Assembly (NCBI GenBank): GCA_030824555.1
Contig: JAVBXK010000049.1
Span: 1 to 64,000 of the forward strand
DNA from: a bacterium
Lineage (GTDB): Bacteria > Pseudomonadota > Gammaproteobacteria > Burkholderiales > Burkholderiaceae_C
Length of the DNA stretch: 64,000 bases
Direction of reading: 5' to 3'
This document shows, one piece after another, positions 10,387 through 18,697 of the stretch; position 1 is the stretch's first letter, and each line of letters opens with the position of its first letter. Position numbers and translations under genes: made by a program. The notes beneath the pieces were generated by a model. The model made no database searches. It was given only the letters and a program-made list of their open reading frames with translations, and was not told where the DNA came from.

Positions 10387-11508
10387 TTATGTCCGCACCC
10401 GGCCATCGCCTGTGAGCATGGACAGCTCCACGAACCGGGATGCCACGTGGTTGCTACCTGAAAAGTTCACCTGAAATCCGCCGAAGGCATGGTCGTTCAG
10501 TGATTCCAGGCCACTGATCAAGCCGTCGCGACTGGCTTTGCCGCCACGCCGCAGGCCTTCGACAAACACCTTGGCGGCCAGGTAACCTTCCATGCTGGAG
10601 AAGTTGGCCTGTACGTTGTCGGCTTTTTTGCAGGCATCCACAAACTCGCGAGCAATGGCCCGGGCTGGGTTGTAGGGCGATGGCACCACCTGCGACACGA
10701 CCACGCCTGCGCCTTCTTTGCCCAGTTCATCGGCCAGGGCTTGCGTGCCGACAAACGACACGTTGTAAAACGAGCCCCCGTAGCCACTTTTGCGCGCAGC
10801 GCGAATATACGCGGCACATGATTTGTAGGCACTGATCTGCACCACGGCCTGCGGCTTGGCGGCGTTGAGGGTGGCCACTGCACTGGCCACATCAACCGAG
10901 TTGCGCTCGACCGTGGCTTGCGCAACGGGCTGGATGCCCAGTGCGGTGAGTGCCAGCGTCACGCCGTCCAGCCCGGCTTTGCCATACGCATCGTTCTGGT
11001 AGAACACGCCGATGCGGGTCAGGCCCAGGCCGGTCAGGTGTTTGACGATGGCCGCCGTTTCATCGTTGTACGACGCGCGCAGGTGAAAGGTGCCCCGGTT
11101 GAGCGGTTCACGCAGCGCCATGGCCCCTGTGAATGGTGCGAAAAATGGCACCCTTGCCTGTTGTGCCAGTGGCAACGCCGCCACGCTGGTGGGGGTGCCG
11201 ATGTAGCCGAACAGGGCAAACACCTCTTCGTCAATCAACTGTTTGGTGTTGGCAGCGCAGCGGTCGGGCTCGTACCCATCGTCCAGCTGGCGGATCACGA
11301 TCTGCTTGCGCAGCACGCCGCCTTGTGCGTTGACGTGGTCAAGGTACAGCTTGGCGCCCTGGTGAAACTGAATGCCAAGTTGCGCGGCAGGCCCGGTCAG
11401 CGCAGCCGACTGTCCCAGCACCAACTTGTCGTCTTGAGCATGAACTGCGGGTGCACCGCTTATCATAAAAGCACCTGATGCTATGGAAAAATGGCGTCTG
11501 TTGAGCAT
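10387..11508 (-). CDS. Branched-chain amino acid-type ABC substrate-binding protein
   Basis: A 373-residue exported protein of the Leu/Ile/Val-binding (Peripla_BP_6) fold: signal peptide ending in APAVHA, then the typical opening LVLGQSAALTGPAAQLG, the NAQGGVLRKQI segment, RIGVFYQNDAYGKAG and SSMEGYLAAKVFVEGLR. Such proteins in Burkholderiales bind amino acids, aromatic acids or other small carboxylates. It is the last gene of a minus-strand run and has no permease genes alongside. Convergence with pobA makes an aromatic-acid ligand tempting but this is a guess. It may depend on a distant transporter or serve as a sensor. Confidence 0.85.
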   Translation of the reverse strand: MLNRRHFSIASGAFMISGAPAVHAQDDKLVLGQSAALTGPAAQLGIQFHQGAKLYLDHVNAQGGVLRKQIVIRQLDDGYEPDRCAANTKQLIDEEVFALFGYIGTPTSVAALPLAQQARVPFFAPFTGAMALREPLNRGTFHLRASYNDETAAIVKHLTGLGLTRIGVFYQNDAYGKAGLDGVTLALTALGIQPVAQATVERNSVDVASAVATLNAAKPQAVVQISAYKSCAAYIRAARKSGYGGSFYNVSFVGTQALADELGKEGAGVVVSQVVPSPYNPARAIAREFVDACKKADNVQANFSSMEGYLAAKVFVEGLRRGGKASRDGLISGLESLNDHAFGGFQVNFSGSNHVASRFVELSMLTGDGRVRT

Positions 11509-11595
11509 GACTGTGGACCTGAAAAACGAATGTGAGTGGCAACTGCGAGGGGGCTGCGGCAGGGGCTCGAAAACGGTCCGGGCATGGTGGCAGTA

Positions 11596-12606
11596 TCAGG
11601 CTTTGCCCACCATGCGGCGCAAACCCCGCCATTGCTGCGACCAGAAACCCTGCCCATAATCGTGCACACGGCCCTGGCTGTCAGGCTCTACCTGGTCTCG
11701 GATGCCGGTGGGTTCGTAGCGGTCGAGCTCGTAGTTGGCAGTGCCGAACAGGGTGTCCCAAATGGGGAACAGCACCGCATAGTTGCAACCGCCCAGGTGG
11801 CGAACCTCGCCGTTGGGCAGTTGTGTTTCATGCCCGATGCCTATGCCGTGGTGCAGTCTGTGGAAGCGTGGGCTGACCCACATGCGTTCGCCCACTGCGC
11901 CGAACGAGCAGCGCAAATTGGCGTGCTGCAGGTTTTCACTCAGTTGCGTCATGGCAACGATGAACACGAACTGGCCAGGCCCGACCCCGATGGCCTGGCC
12001 CACCAGCACCAGGATCACGTCGCGCAGCACGCTGTCAAGCAGGTGGGTGCGGTTGTCTGTCCATGCCGTCATTTGCCGTTGCGAGTGGTGCAGCGCGTGC
12101 AACCCCCACCACCATTGCCAGCGGTGTTGGCCACGGTGGATCCAGTAGTCGACAAAGTCGAACACCAGCACGTACAGCAAGATGCTGACCCAGGCCACAT
12201 CGGTCACACCGGGCCAGATCGTGTCCAGATGCCAGGTGGGTACACCCGCGACGCGCAGGTTGCCCATGACGGTGTCCAATACCGGATCGATGGACAAAAA
12301 CATGGCCACCCGGAACAGGCCCAGGCGGTGTATGAGCGTGTACAGCACATCGGTGCGGATGGCGGCCTTGTCGGTGATGGGTTCGACCGGGAATTTGCGC
12401 TGCAGCGGCACCAGCACTGCCACCACCACCAGCAGTTGCAGCAGGCCCACCAGCAGCCACATGGTGCCGTTGAACGCCTGTTCGACAAAACCGCCCAGCC
12501 CCAGGCCAAAGACAATGGGTTGCACTGCGGCCTCGAACAGCCACATTTGCGCTTCTGCGAAGGTGTCAGAAAAGCGGTCGATCAGGTTCATGAGCAGCGA
12601 AGTCAA
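11596..12606 (-). CDS. Sterol desaturase / fatty acid hydroxylase family protein
   Basis: An integral-membrane di-iron oxygenase of the fatty acid hydroxylase superfamily. The 336-residue protein has several hydrophobic helices and the three His clusters: HRGQH after DYWI, HALHH, and HRLHH. These ligate the di-iron centre. Bacterial members hydroxylate or desaturate lipids, hopanoids, carotenoids or alkyl ethers; the substrate here cannot be told. A second possible start is the methionine at 12591. It lies 24 bp downstream of the polysaccharide deacetylase gene and probably shares its transcript, hinting at envelope modification. Confidence 0.85.
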   Translation of the reverse strand: MTSLLMNLIDRFSDTFAEAQMWLFEAAVQPIVFGLGLGGFVEQAFNGTMWLLVGLLQLLVVVAVLVPLQRKFPVEPITDKAAIRTDVLYTLIHRLGLFRVAMFLSIDPVLDTVMGNLRVAGVPTWHLDTIWPGVTDVAWVSILLYVLVFDFVDYWIHRGQHRWQWWWGLHALHHSQRQMTAWTDNRTHLLDSVLRDVILVLVGQAIGVGPGQFVFIVAMTQLSENLQHANLRCSFGAVGERMWVSPRFHRLHHGIGIGHETQLPNGEVRHLGGCNYAVLFPIWDTLFGTANYELDRYEPTGIRDQVEPDSQGRVHDYGQGFWSQQWRGLRRMVGKA

Positions 12607-12630
12607 AGTGGCGCACGTGCGCCATTGCGT

Positions 12631-13551
12631 TCAATGTGATGGGGGCAAGCGACGCGACGGCGTGCCACGGTGCGAGGCAATCCAGTCTGTGTAGCCAGGG
12701 TGCTCGGCCAAGGTCCGGAAGCAATAGCCCTTGTCTTTCAGTCCTTGCAGCAGCGGTGCCAGCACGGCAGGGGCCCAAGGGTCCTGCCGTGACCAGATGC
12801 CCAGGTGGGCCATCAGGATGTCACCGGGGCGGATGTCACGCAGCGCCTTGGCCAGCAGCTGGCGGTTCGGGTGGCTGTCGCTGGACAATTCATCACCCAG
12901 AAAACCGGCAGGTGCCCAGCCCACGTGTGCATACCCACACGAGCGGGCATTTTTCAACATGGCGGCAGACGTTTTGCCACCCGGTGCACGCCAGAAGGGG
13001 AGGGTGTCAACGCCGGTCAGTGCCTTGAGTCGGTCATCTGCCCGTTTGATCTCCGCGCAGTAGGCGGCACCGGTGATCACGGCGTCCTGCCCGGCCTGCG
13101 GCCCGGCGCTGGGGCGCACACGAAAGTGCATGCCGCCACCTGTCGACGCAGGCACGTCGGCACGCCAGTAGGTGTGGTCGTAGGTGTGCGAGGCAAACAT
13201 GTGCCCCTCGGCCGCGCGGGCGCGCCACCAGGGGGCCCAATGCTCACCCAGCGTGCCATCGCCTTGCTGGGTGCGTTCTTGCGCGGCAAAGAACGTGACG
13301 CGCACGTTTTCCTGCCGCAACACGTCCGCAATCAAGGGGGCCACGGCCATGTGCCCGGTATCAAACGTCAGGTACAGTGGCTTGGCGCAATCTGATTTTT
13401 GGTTTGAATGGGATTCTGCGCTTGCCTGCATTGAAATGATTGCTATCAATACACCAAGCGTGGCAGAGCCCACTGAAGCCACTCGGTTTCGGTGGACCTT
13501 CTGGCGCAGTGTGCGATCAACGCGGCGCATGGTCCAGTGTCCAGACACCAT
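12631..13551 (-). CDS. Polysaccharide deacetylase family protein with TFDTGH motif
   Basis: A secreted or periplasmic NodB-type carbohydrate esterase. After a basic N-terminus and a hydrophobic segment ending near MQASAES comes LYLTFDTGHM. The first Asp of the usual TFDDG (catalytic base) is kept, but the second, a metal ligand, is replaced by Thr. The second motif, SHTYDH, keeps the H-x3-H metal-binding pattern, and FWRAPGG corresponds to the family's RxPxG loop. The start may be 13551 or 13530; both overlap the end of the upstream beta-propeller gene. Activity is uncertain because of the altered metal site, although the change may define a subfamily rather than loss of function. Confidence 0.8.
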   Translation of the reverse strand: MVSGHWTMRRVDRTLRQKVHRNRVASVGSATLGVLIAIISMQASAESHSNQKSDCAKPLYLTFDTGHMAVAPLIADVLRQENVRVTFFAAQERTQQGDGTLGEHWAPWWRARAAEGHMFASHTYDHTYWRADVPASTGGGMHFRVRPSAGPQAGQDAVITGAAYCAEIKRADDRLKALTGVDTLPFWRAPGGKTSAAMLKNARSCGYAHVGWAPAGFLGDELSSDSHPNRQLLAKALRDIRPGDILMAHLGIWSRQDPWAPAVLAPLLQGLKDKGYCFRTLAEHPGYTDWIASHRGTPSRRLPPSH

Positions 13552-14521
13552 GTGGCGAGCGGCCCACCCGGACCTGGCGCAAAACCTGCTTGGTTTGCGT
13601 GTCGATCACGGTCAGGTAACGGGCCCAGCGCGAGGCCAGATAGATGTAGCGGCCATCAGGGCTCAGGTCCATGTCGTCAGGACCGCCGGGGCCGGGGAAT
13701 TTGTCCACCACCTTGATGTCCTGCATGTCTATCTTACTGATGGTGTTGGCCACGCGGTTGCTGACCAGCAGGTGGCGCTTGTCACCCACGGCACGGAAAG
13801 CGTGCGCACCTTCGCCTGTTTTCAGCCGTGTCACTTCTTTCGGTGTGGGCCCAGTGATGTCGAACACTTGCACGCTGTCAGTCCCTGTCAGGCCAATGAA
13901 CACGCGCGAGTCGTCAGCACTGCCATAGATGTCAGCTGGCATGGGGCCTGTTGCGGCGCGCCACAACACGTTTTGCGTGGCCAGGTCGATGGCAATGAAC
14001 TCGTCACTGTCCTGCATGGTGGCGTACACGCGTGCACTCTTGCTGTCGATCCACAGGTGGCTGGGGGTTTTTCCAGTGGAAATGCGCTTGGCCAGCACCG
14101 GCTGGTTGTTTTCCCAGCGGTAGATGTCGACGTGATTCAGCCGGTTGCCTGCAATCACGAACCACTTCATGTCTGGCGAAAAACGCAAATGGTACGGATC
14201 AAGGATGCCCGTGAGGGTGCGGGTGACCTTGCCTGCCCGGGGGTCGAGAAAGGTGAGTGAATCACCTGCAGCATTGGCCACGATCAACTCACGCTCGTCA
14301 GGCGTCAGGTAGACGTGGTGAGGTTCTTTGCCCACGGGCAGGCGTTCGCGTTCGGCCCAGGTTTGCGGATCTATCACGCTGACCGTGGCATCCAGGGAGT
14401 TGAGCACAAACAGCGGATGGGGACCGGCAGCCATGGCCACATGAACGCCCCCCAACAGGCTGATGGCGACCACAGCATGGCCCAATTTTTGCCAAACGGC
14501 ATTCACTTTTTCTGATGTCAC
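13517..14521 (-). CDS. YVTN-type beta-propeller exported protein
   Basis: Built from repeated propeller blades of the cytochrome d1/YVTN kind: PHPLFVLNSLDATVSVIDP, EPHHVYLTPDERELIVAN, PYHLRFSPDMKWFVIAGN, MDLSPDGRYIYLASR. The start is taken as GTG at 14521, which has GAAAGG six bases upstream and gives a signal peptide ending near AMAA; the longer track frame to 14638 crosses the icd terminator region and has no signal-like sequence. No haem-binding CxxCH or catalytic residues are visible, so a binding or scaffold role in the periplasm is more likely than an enzyme. It is the first gene of the four-gene minus-strand run. Confidence 0.75.
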   Translation of the reverse strand: MTSEKVNAVWQKLGHAVVAISLLGGVHVAMAAGPHPLFVLNSLDATVSVIDPQTWAERERLPVGKEPHHVYLTPDERELIVANAAGDSLTFLDPRAGKVTRTLTGILDPYHLRFSPDMKWFVIAGNRLNHVDIYRWENNQPVLAKRISTGKTPSHLWIDSKSARVYATMQDSDEFIAIDLATQNVLWRAATGPMPADIYGSADDSRVFIGLTGTDSVQVFDITGPTPKEVTRLKTGEGAHAFRAVGDKRHLLVSNRVANTISKIDMQDIKVVDKFPGPGGPDDMDLSPDGRYIYLASRWARYLTVIDTQTKQVLRQVRVGRSPHGVWTLDHAPR

Positions 14522-14644
14522 ACGGACCTTTCGTGATGACCCCGGCGCACCCTTTTGGATGCCCTGGCGGGGCGTGCTTCGAGAGTGTAGCGGGGTGCCA
14601 TGTGGTTTTTCACATTGGACAAAGTGCCGCTGCCACAAAACAAA

Positions 14645-14668
14645 AGGACCGCGTCAGCGGTCCTTTTT
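14645..14668 (-). terminator. Terminator downstream of icd
   Basis: A perfect 8-bp stem, AGGACCGC/GCGGTCCT, with a four-base loop. On the minus strand it is followed by TTTGTTTTG, about 90 bp beyond the icd stop. The plus strand also has a T run after the stem, so it could work in both directions. Confidence 0.8.
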
Positions 14669-14754
14669 GGGTGGTGCAAACCTGTTGCCCTGGTTTGTCG
14701 GGCCCCTGCGTCACCTGTTGTGCTGGCAGGGCCTCAGGCGGGCGGTTGAAAGAC

Positions 14755-16992
14755 TCAAACCCGAGCGGCCTTGAGCACTGCGTTGAGCGTGGCGCTGGGG
14801 CGCATGACGGCCTTGCACTTCTCGGCATCAGCCAGGTAGTAACCACCGATGTCAGCTGGTTGGCCCTGAACAGCGCGCAGTTCTTCGACGATTTGTTGCT
14901 CGTTGTCTGTCAGTGCTTTGGCCAAGGGAGCGAAGTGGGCCGCCAATGCAGCATCTTCGGTCTGCGCTGCCAGTTCCTGGGCCCAGTACATCGCCAGGTA
15001 GAACTGGCTGCCACGGTTGTCAAGCTGGCCGGTCCGTGGGCTGGGGTTCTTGTTGTTGTCCAGCAGTTTGCCCGTGGCTGCATCCAGCGTCTTGGACAGC
15101 ACGATGGCTTTTTTATTGCCGTTTTTCAGGCCCATGTCTTCCAGGCTGACCGCGATGGCCAAGAATTCACCCAGGCTGTCCCAGCGAAGGTGGTTTTCTT
15201 CCACCAGCTGTTGCACGTGCTTGGGGGCAGAGCCGCCCGCGCCAGTTTCGTACATGCCGCCACCGGCCATCAGAGGAACGATGGACAGCATCTTGGCGCT
15301 GGTACCCAGTTCCATGATGGGGAACAGATCGGTCAGGTAGTCGCGCAGGATGTTGCCGGTGGCGCTGATAGTGTCTTGTCCACGGACCACGCGCTCCAGC
15401 GTGTAACGCATGGCGCGCACCTGGCTCATGATCTGAATGTCCAGGCCCGCCGTGTTGTGCTCGTGCAGGTACATCTTGACCTTGGTGATCAGCTGTGCCT
15501 CGTGCGGACGGTATGAATCGAGCCAGAACACCACAGGCATGCCGGAGTTGCGGGCACGGTTGACAGCCAGCTTGACCCAATCGCGGATGGCAGCATCTTT
15601 CACCTGGCACATGCGCCAGATGTCACCGGCTTCCACGTTCTGGCTCATCAACACTTCACCTGTGTTGATGTCGGTGATGTTGGCCACACCGTCTTCGGTG
15701 ATTTCGAAGGTTTTGTCGTGTGAACCGTACTCTTCTGCCTGTTGAGCCATCAGGCCCACGTTGGGGACGGTGCCCATTGTCTTGGGGTCGAACGCGCCGT
15801 GCCATTTGCAGAAGTTGATCATCTCCTGGTAAATGCGGGCAAAAGTCGATTCAGGCATGACCGCCTTCACGTCTTTCAGGCGACCGTCAGCACCCCACAT
15901 CTTGCCGCCGTTGCGGATCATGGCGGGCATGGACGCGTCGACGATCACGTCGTTGGGCGAATGGAAGTTGGTGATGCCCTTGGCAGAGTCCACCATGGCC
16001 AGCTCGGGGCGGTGCTCGTGGCAGGCGTGCAGGTCACGCTTGATCTCATCCTGCATCGACTGCGGCAGGGTTTTGATCTTTTCGTACAGGTTGGCCATGC
16101 CGTTGTTGACGTTCACCCCCAGCTCGTCAAACAGCTTGGCGTGCTTTTCAAAGGCTTCGCGGTAGAAAATTTTGACGCAATGTCCGAACACGATGGGGTG
16201 TGACACCTTCATCATGGTCGCTTTCACGTGCAGCGAGAACATCACGCCGGTCTTGTGTGCATCGTTGATTTCGTTTTCGTAGAACTCGCACAGCGCCTTC
16301 TTGCTCATGTACATGCTGTCGATCACCTCTCGGTCCTTCAGCGAAACCTTGGGCTTGAGCACAATGGTTTTGCCGCTGGCGGTGATGAGCTCCATCTTCA
16401 CGTCACGGGCGCGGTCAAGAGTCATGGACTTTTCACCGTGATAGAAGTCGCCAGCGTGCATGTGGGACACGTGGCTGCGAGAGGCTTGACTCCACTCGGC
16501 CATGCTGTGGGGATTCTTGCGCGCAAATTCCTTCACTGCCCTGGGCGCACGGCGATCAGAGTTGCCCTCGCGCAACACCGGGTTCACAGAGCTGCCGATG
16601 CACTTGGCATAGCGGGCACGAATGGCTTTTTCTTCGTCTGTCTTGGGATCTTCCGGGTAGTCAGGTATCGCATAGCCCTTGGCCTGCAGCTCGCGCACAC
16701 ATGCAATCAACTGTCCCACCGAAGCGCTGATGTTTGGCAACTTGATGATGTTGGCTTCAGGTTTCAGCGTCAGTTGACCCAGTGCGGCCAGTGTGTCAGG
16801 CACGCGCTGTTCTTCAGTCAGGAACTCTGGGAACGAGCCCAAGACCCGCGCAGCCACTGAAATGTCTGCATTCTCGATTTCGATACCTGCCGGTGTGGCA
16901 AAAGTACGAAGCACTGGCAGGAACGCACACGTCGCCAACAAAGGGGCTTCGTCGGTCAGTGTGTAAATGATTTTCGATGTGCTTTCGGTCAT
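14755..16992 (-). CDS. icd: Monomeric NADP-dependent isocitrate dehydrogenase
   Basis: Oxidises isocitrate to 2-oxoglutarate in the TCA cycle. At 745 residues it belongs to the large monomeric type, unrelated in length to the 416-residue dimeric enzyme. Family segments seen include [10 protein letters not shown]-like [60 protein letters not shown] and [13 protein letters not shown]. Start at 16992 fits homologues. It is an isolated transcription unit with its own terminator, divergent from nothing close; the 2-oxoglutarate it makes is the substrate of the SucA complex encoded 6 kb away. Confidence 0.96.
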   Translation of the reverse strand: MTESTSKIIYTLTDEAPLLATCAFLPVLRTFATPAGIEIENADISVAARVLGSFPEFLTEEQRVPDTLAALGQLTLKPEANIIKLPNISASVGQLIACVRELQAKGYAIPDYPEDPKTDEEKAIRARYAKCIGSSVNPVLREGNSDRRAPRAVKEFARKNPHSMAEWSQASRSHVSHMHAGDFYHGEKSMTLDRARDVKMELITASGKTIVLKPKVSLKDREVIDSMYMSKKALCEFYENEINDAHKTGVMFSLHVKATMMKVSHPIVFGHCVKIFYREAFEKHAKLFDELGVNVNNGMANLYEKIKTLPQSMQDEIKRDLHACHEHRPELAMVDSAKGITNFHSPNDVIVDASMPAMIRNGGKMWGADGRLKDVKAVMPESTFARIYQEMINFCKWHGAFDPKTMGTVPNVGLMAQQAEEYGSHDKTFEITEDGVANITDINTGEVLMSQNVEAGDIWRMCQVKDAAIRDWVKLAVNRARNSGMPVVFWLDSYRPHEAQLITKVKMYLHEHNTAGLDIQIMSQVRAMRYTLERVVRGQDTISATGNILRDYLTDLFPIMELGTSAKMLSIVPLMAGGGMYETGAGGSAPKHVQQLVEENHLRWDSLGEFLAIAVSLEDMGLKNGNKKAIVLSKTLDAATGKLLDNNKNPSPRTGQLDNRGSQFYLAMYWAQELAAQTEDAALAAHFAPLAKALTDNEQQIVEELRAVQGQPADIGGYYLADAEKCKAVMRPSATLNAVLKAARV

Positions 16993-17233
16993 TGTCTTCC
17001 TCAGTAAAGTTGGCGCAATAGAGTGCCCATTCTAAAGACCAGCCTGTCACCAAGCTGATGACTTCAGGCAGATATTTCATGGTGGATGTGAGCCGACAGG
17101 GCAAGAGAGACGAGTAGCGGCCACGCCTCGATCAGCGAGTGCCGAAATGGCACTGAATATATGGGTTACCCCTCAAACAAGTGGGGCGGGATGCTTTGCT
17201 CGGGACGGCCAGTGCCCTGAACCCGCCAAACGG

Positions 17234-17884
17234 TCAGTCTTGACGCGTGAAGGGCAAATTTTGCAAGAGTGCTTCCGCTTTGGTGCCTTCAACGCGCCTG
17301 GCACCGTTGAACCGTTTGCTCCAATAGGCCTCTCGCATGTCCTCGACACGCACCCGCCCGCCTGCCCGGGGCGAATGGATGAATTTGCCCTCGCCGACGT
17401 AGATACCGACGTGACTGAATGCCCTGCGCATGGTGTTGAAGAACACCAGATCGCCTGGGCGCAACTCGTCAGATGAAATTTTGGCGGTGACATTGGCCTG
17501 TTCAGCGGCGCGGTGAGGCAGCGCCAAGCCAAGCGTTTTTTCGTAGACGGCTCGGACAAACCCGCTGCAATCGAACCCGGTAGCGGCCTCGGTGCCGCCA
17601 CGCTGGTAGCGGACGCCCAGAAAACCCATGGCGTTCATGACCAGATCGGATGTGGTGTTGCTGACGCTGTCGCGCAATTCGGCCAGACGGGGCAGCAGGT
17701 TGCGGTCACTCAGGAAGGTGTCCAGTGTGGACTCTGTCACCTCCGGTAAGGGCGGGGCCGCCACAGCAGTGCCCATTGCACAGGCCAACATGATTGTTGC
17801 AATGCTTTGACGGATTCGGTTGGATGCTGAGCCCCTTCGGGCTGTACCAGCTTGGCCAAATAGGCGTGGTGCAGAAAAAAGCAA
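17234..17884 (-). CDS. NlpC/P60 family cell-wall peptidase
   Basis: An exported C40 cysteine peptidase expected to cleave peptidoglycan stem peptides. After a hydrophobic signal segment (TIMLACAMGTAVAA) it has the catalytic block FDCSGFVRAVYE, the usual LPHRAAEQ, GDLVFF, the His in FSHVGIYVGEGKFIHSP, which also supplies the third residue. Length (216 residues) suits a single-domain enzyme without SH3 or LysM modules. The start at 17884 is a TTG with a weak ribosome binding site, and the 30 residues before the hydrophobic core are long for a signal peptide, so the true start may be internal. Confidence 0.85.
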   Translation of the reverse strand: MLFSAPRLFGQAGTARRGSASNRIRQSIATIMLACAMGTAVAAPPLPEVTESTLDTFLSDRNLLPRLAELRDSVSNTTSDLVMNAMGFLGVRYQRGGTEAATGFDCSGFVRAVYEKTLGLALPHRAAEQANVTAKISSDELRPGDLVFFNTMRRAFSHVGIYVGEGKFIHSPRAGGRVRVEDMREAYWSKRFNGARRVEGTKAEALLQNLPFTRQD

Positions 17885-18001
17885 GGACGCAAGCTTCCAG
17901 TTCAGGTTGTCTCGGGGCTCCGGTGCAGAGCCGATTCGTTGTGTTGCAAGCCTTCGTGTGGGCTTATATTCAGGTTTAACGCTCCATTCTGACAGGAAAT
18001 C

Positions 18002-18604
18002 ATGCTCATCGAAGAATCTGAATCACAACTGGTGTTGATCGACTACCAAACACGTTTGCTGCCCGCCATTCATGAAGGTACTTTGGTGTTGGCCAATGCA
18101 CTGAAACTGGCCCAGGCGGCCAACCTGATGAGCGTGCCAGTCTGGGCAACCGAGCAGAACCCGCAAGGCCTCGGACACAACGCGCCCGAGTTGACCCGGC
18201 TGTGCAAATCGACCCTGACAAAGAGGCACTTCAGTGCAGTGCCGGACGGTCTGACCGATTTGCTTCGACCTCCGAAAGCGGCAAAAGGGGGCAATGCCCG
18301 GAGTTTGCCCAAGCATTTGCAAAAGCCCGCGAACGATGCGCCCGAGCGCAACACCATTGTGATTGCGGGTTGCGAAACGCACGTTTGCTTGCTGCAAACG
18401 GCACTCGACCTGCTGGACGATGAGTACGACGTGTGTGTGGTGACCGATGCATCAGCCTCTCGCACGGAGCGCAACCGCGACGCCGCGTTCGACCGCTTGG
18501 CCGGGGCGGGGGCTGAGTTGGTGACGACAGAAATGGTCCTGTTCGAGTGGTTGCGCAGCTGCGACCATGACCAGTTCAAGCAAGTCCTGACGTTGATCAA
18601 ATAG
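18002..18604 (+). CDS. Isochorismatase-family cysteine hydrolase
   Basis: A cytoplasmic cysteine hydrolase of the isochorismatase/nicotinamidase superfamily (200 residues). The Asp of the triad is in LVLIDYQTRLLP, the Lys follows in TLTKRHFSA, and the Cys lies in IAGCETHVCLLQTA, all in normal order. Members hydrolyse isochorismate, nicotinamide or N-carbamoyl compounds. With no siderophore or NAD genes nearby the substrate is open; the YcaC-like subgroup often has no known substrate. AGGAA precedes the ATG by six bases. The prpE gene follows after a 93-bp gap. Confidence 0.85.
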   Translation: MLIEESESQLVLIDYQTRLLPAIHEGTLVLANALKLAQAANLMSVPVWATEQNPQGLGHNAPELTRLCKSTLTKRHFSAVPDGLTDLLRPPKAAKGGNARSLPKHLQKPANDAPERNTIVIAGCETHVCLLQTALDLLDDEYDVCVVTDASASRTERNRDAAFDRLAGAGAELVTTEMVLFEWLRSCDHDQFKQVLTLIK

Positions 18605-18652
18605 ACAACAGTGGGTAGGTTGTTTGCGTCAGTTACGAGCAAGAGCTCAAAA

Positions 18653-18664
18653 TCATAATTATGA
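18653..18664. promoter_or_regulatory. 12-bp perfect palindrome upstream of prpE
   Basis: TCATAATTATGA is a perfect palindrome 33 bp before the prpE ATG and contains a CATAAT that could be a -10 element. It may be an operator for prpE, but no regulator is identified and AT-rich palindromes also arise by chance. Confidence 0.3.
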
Positions 18665-18697
18665 ATTCAGTTCAACCCAATGTGGATGGAGACACTT

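Noticed and set aside
11536-12639. 367-residue plus-strand ORF
   Set aside because: Opposite the sterol-desaturase-family gene; the His-rich look comes from the complementary reading of that gene.
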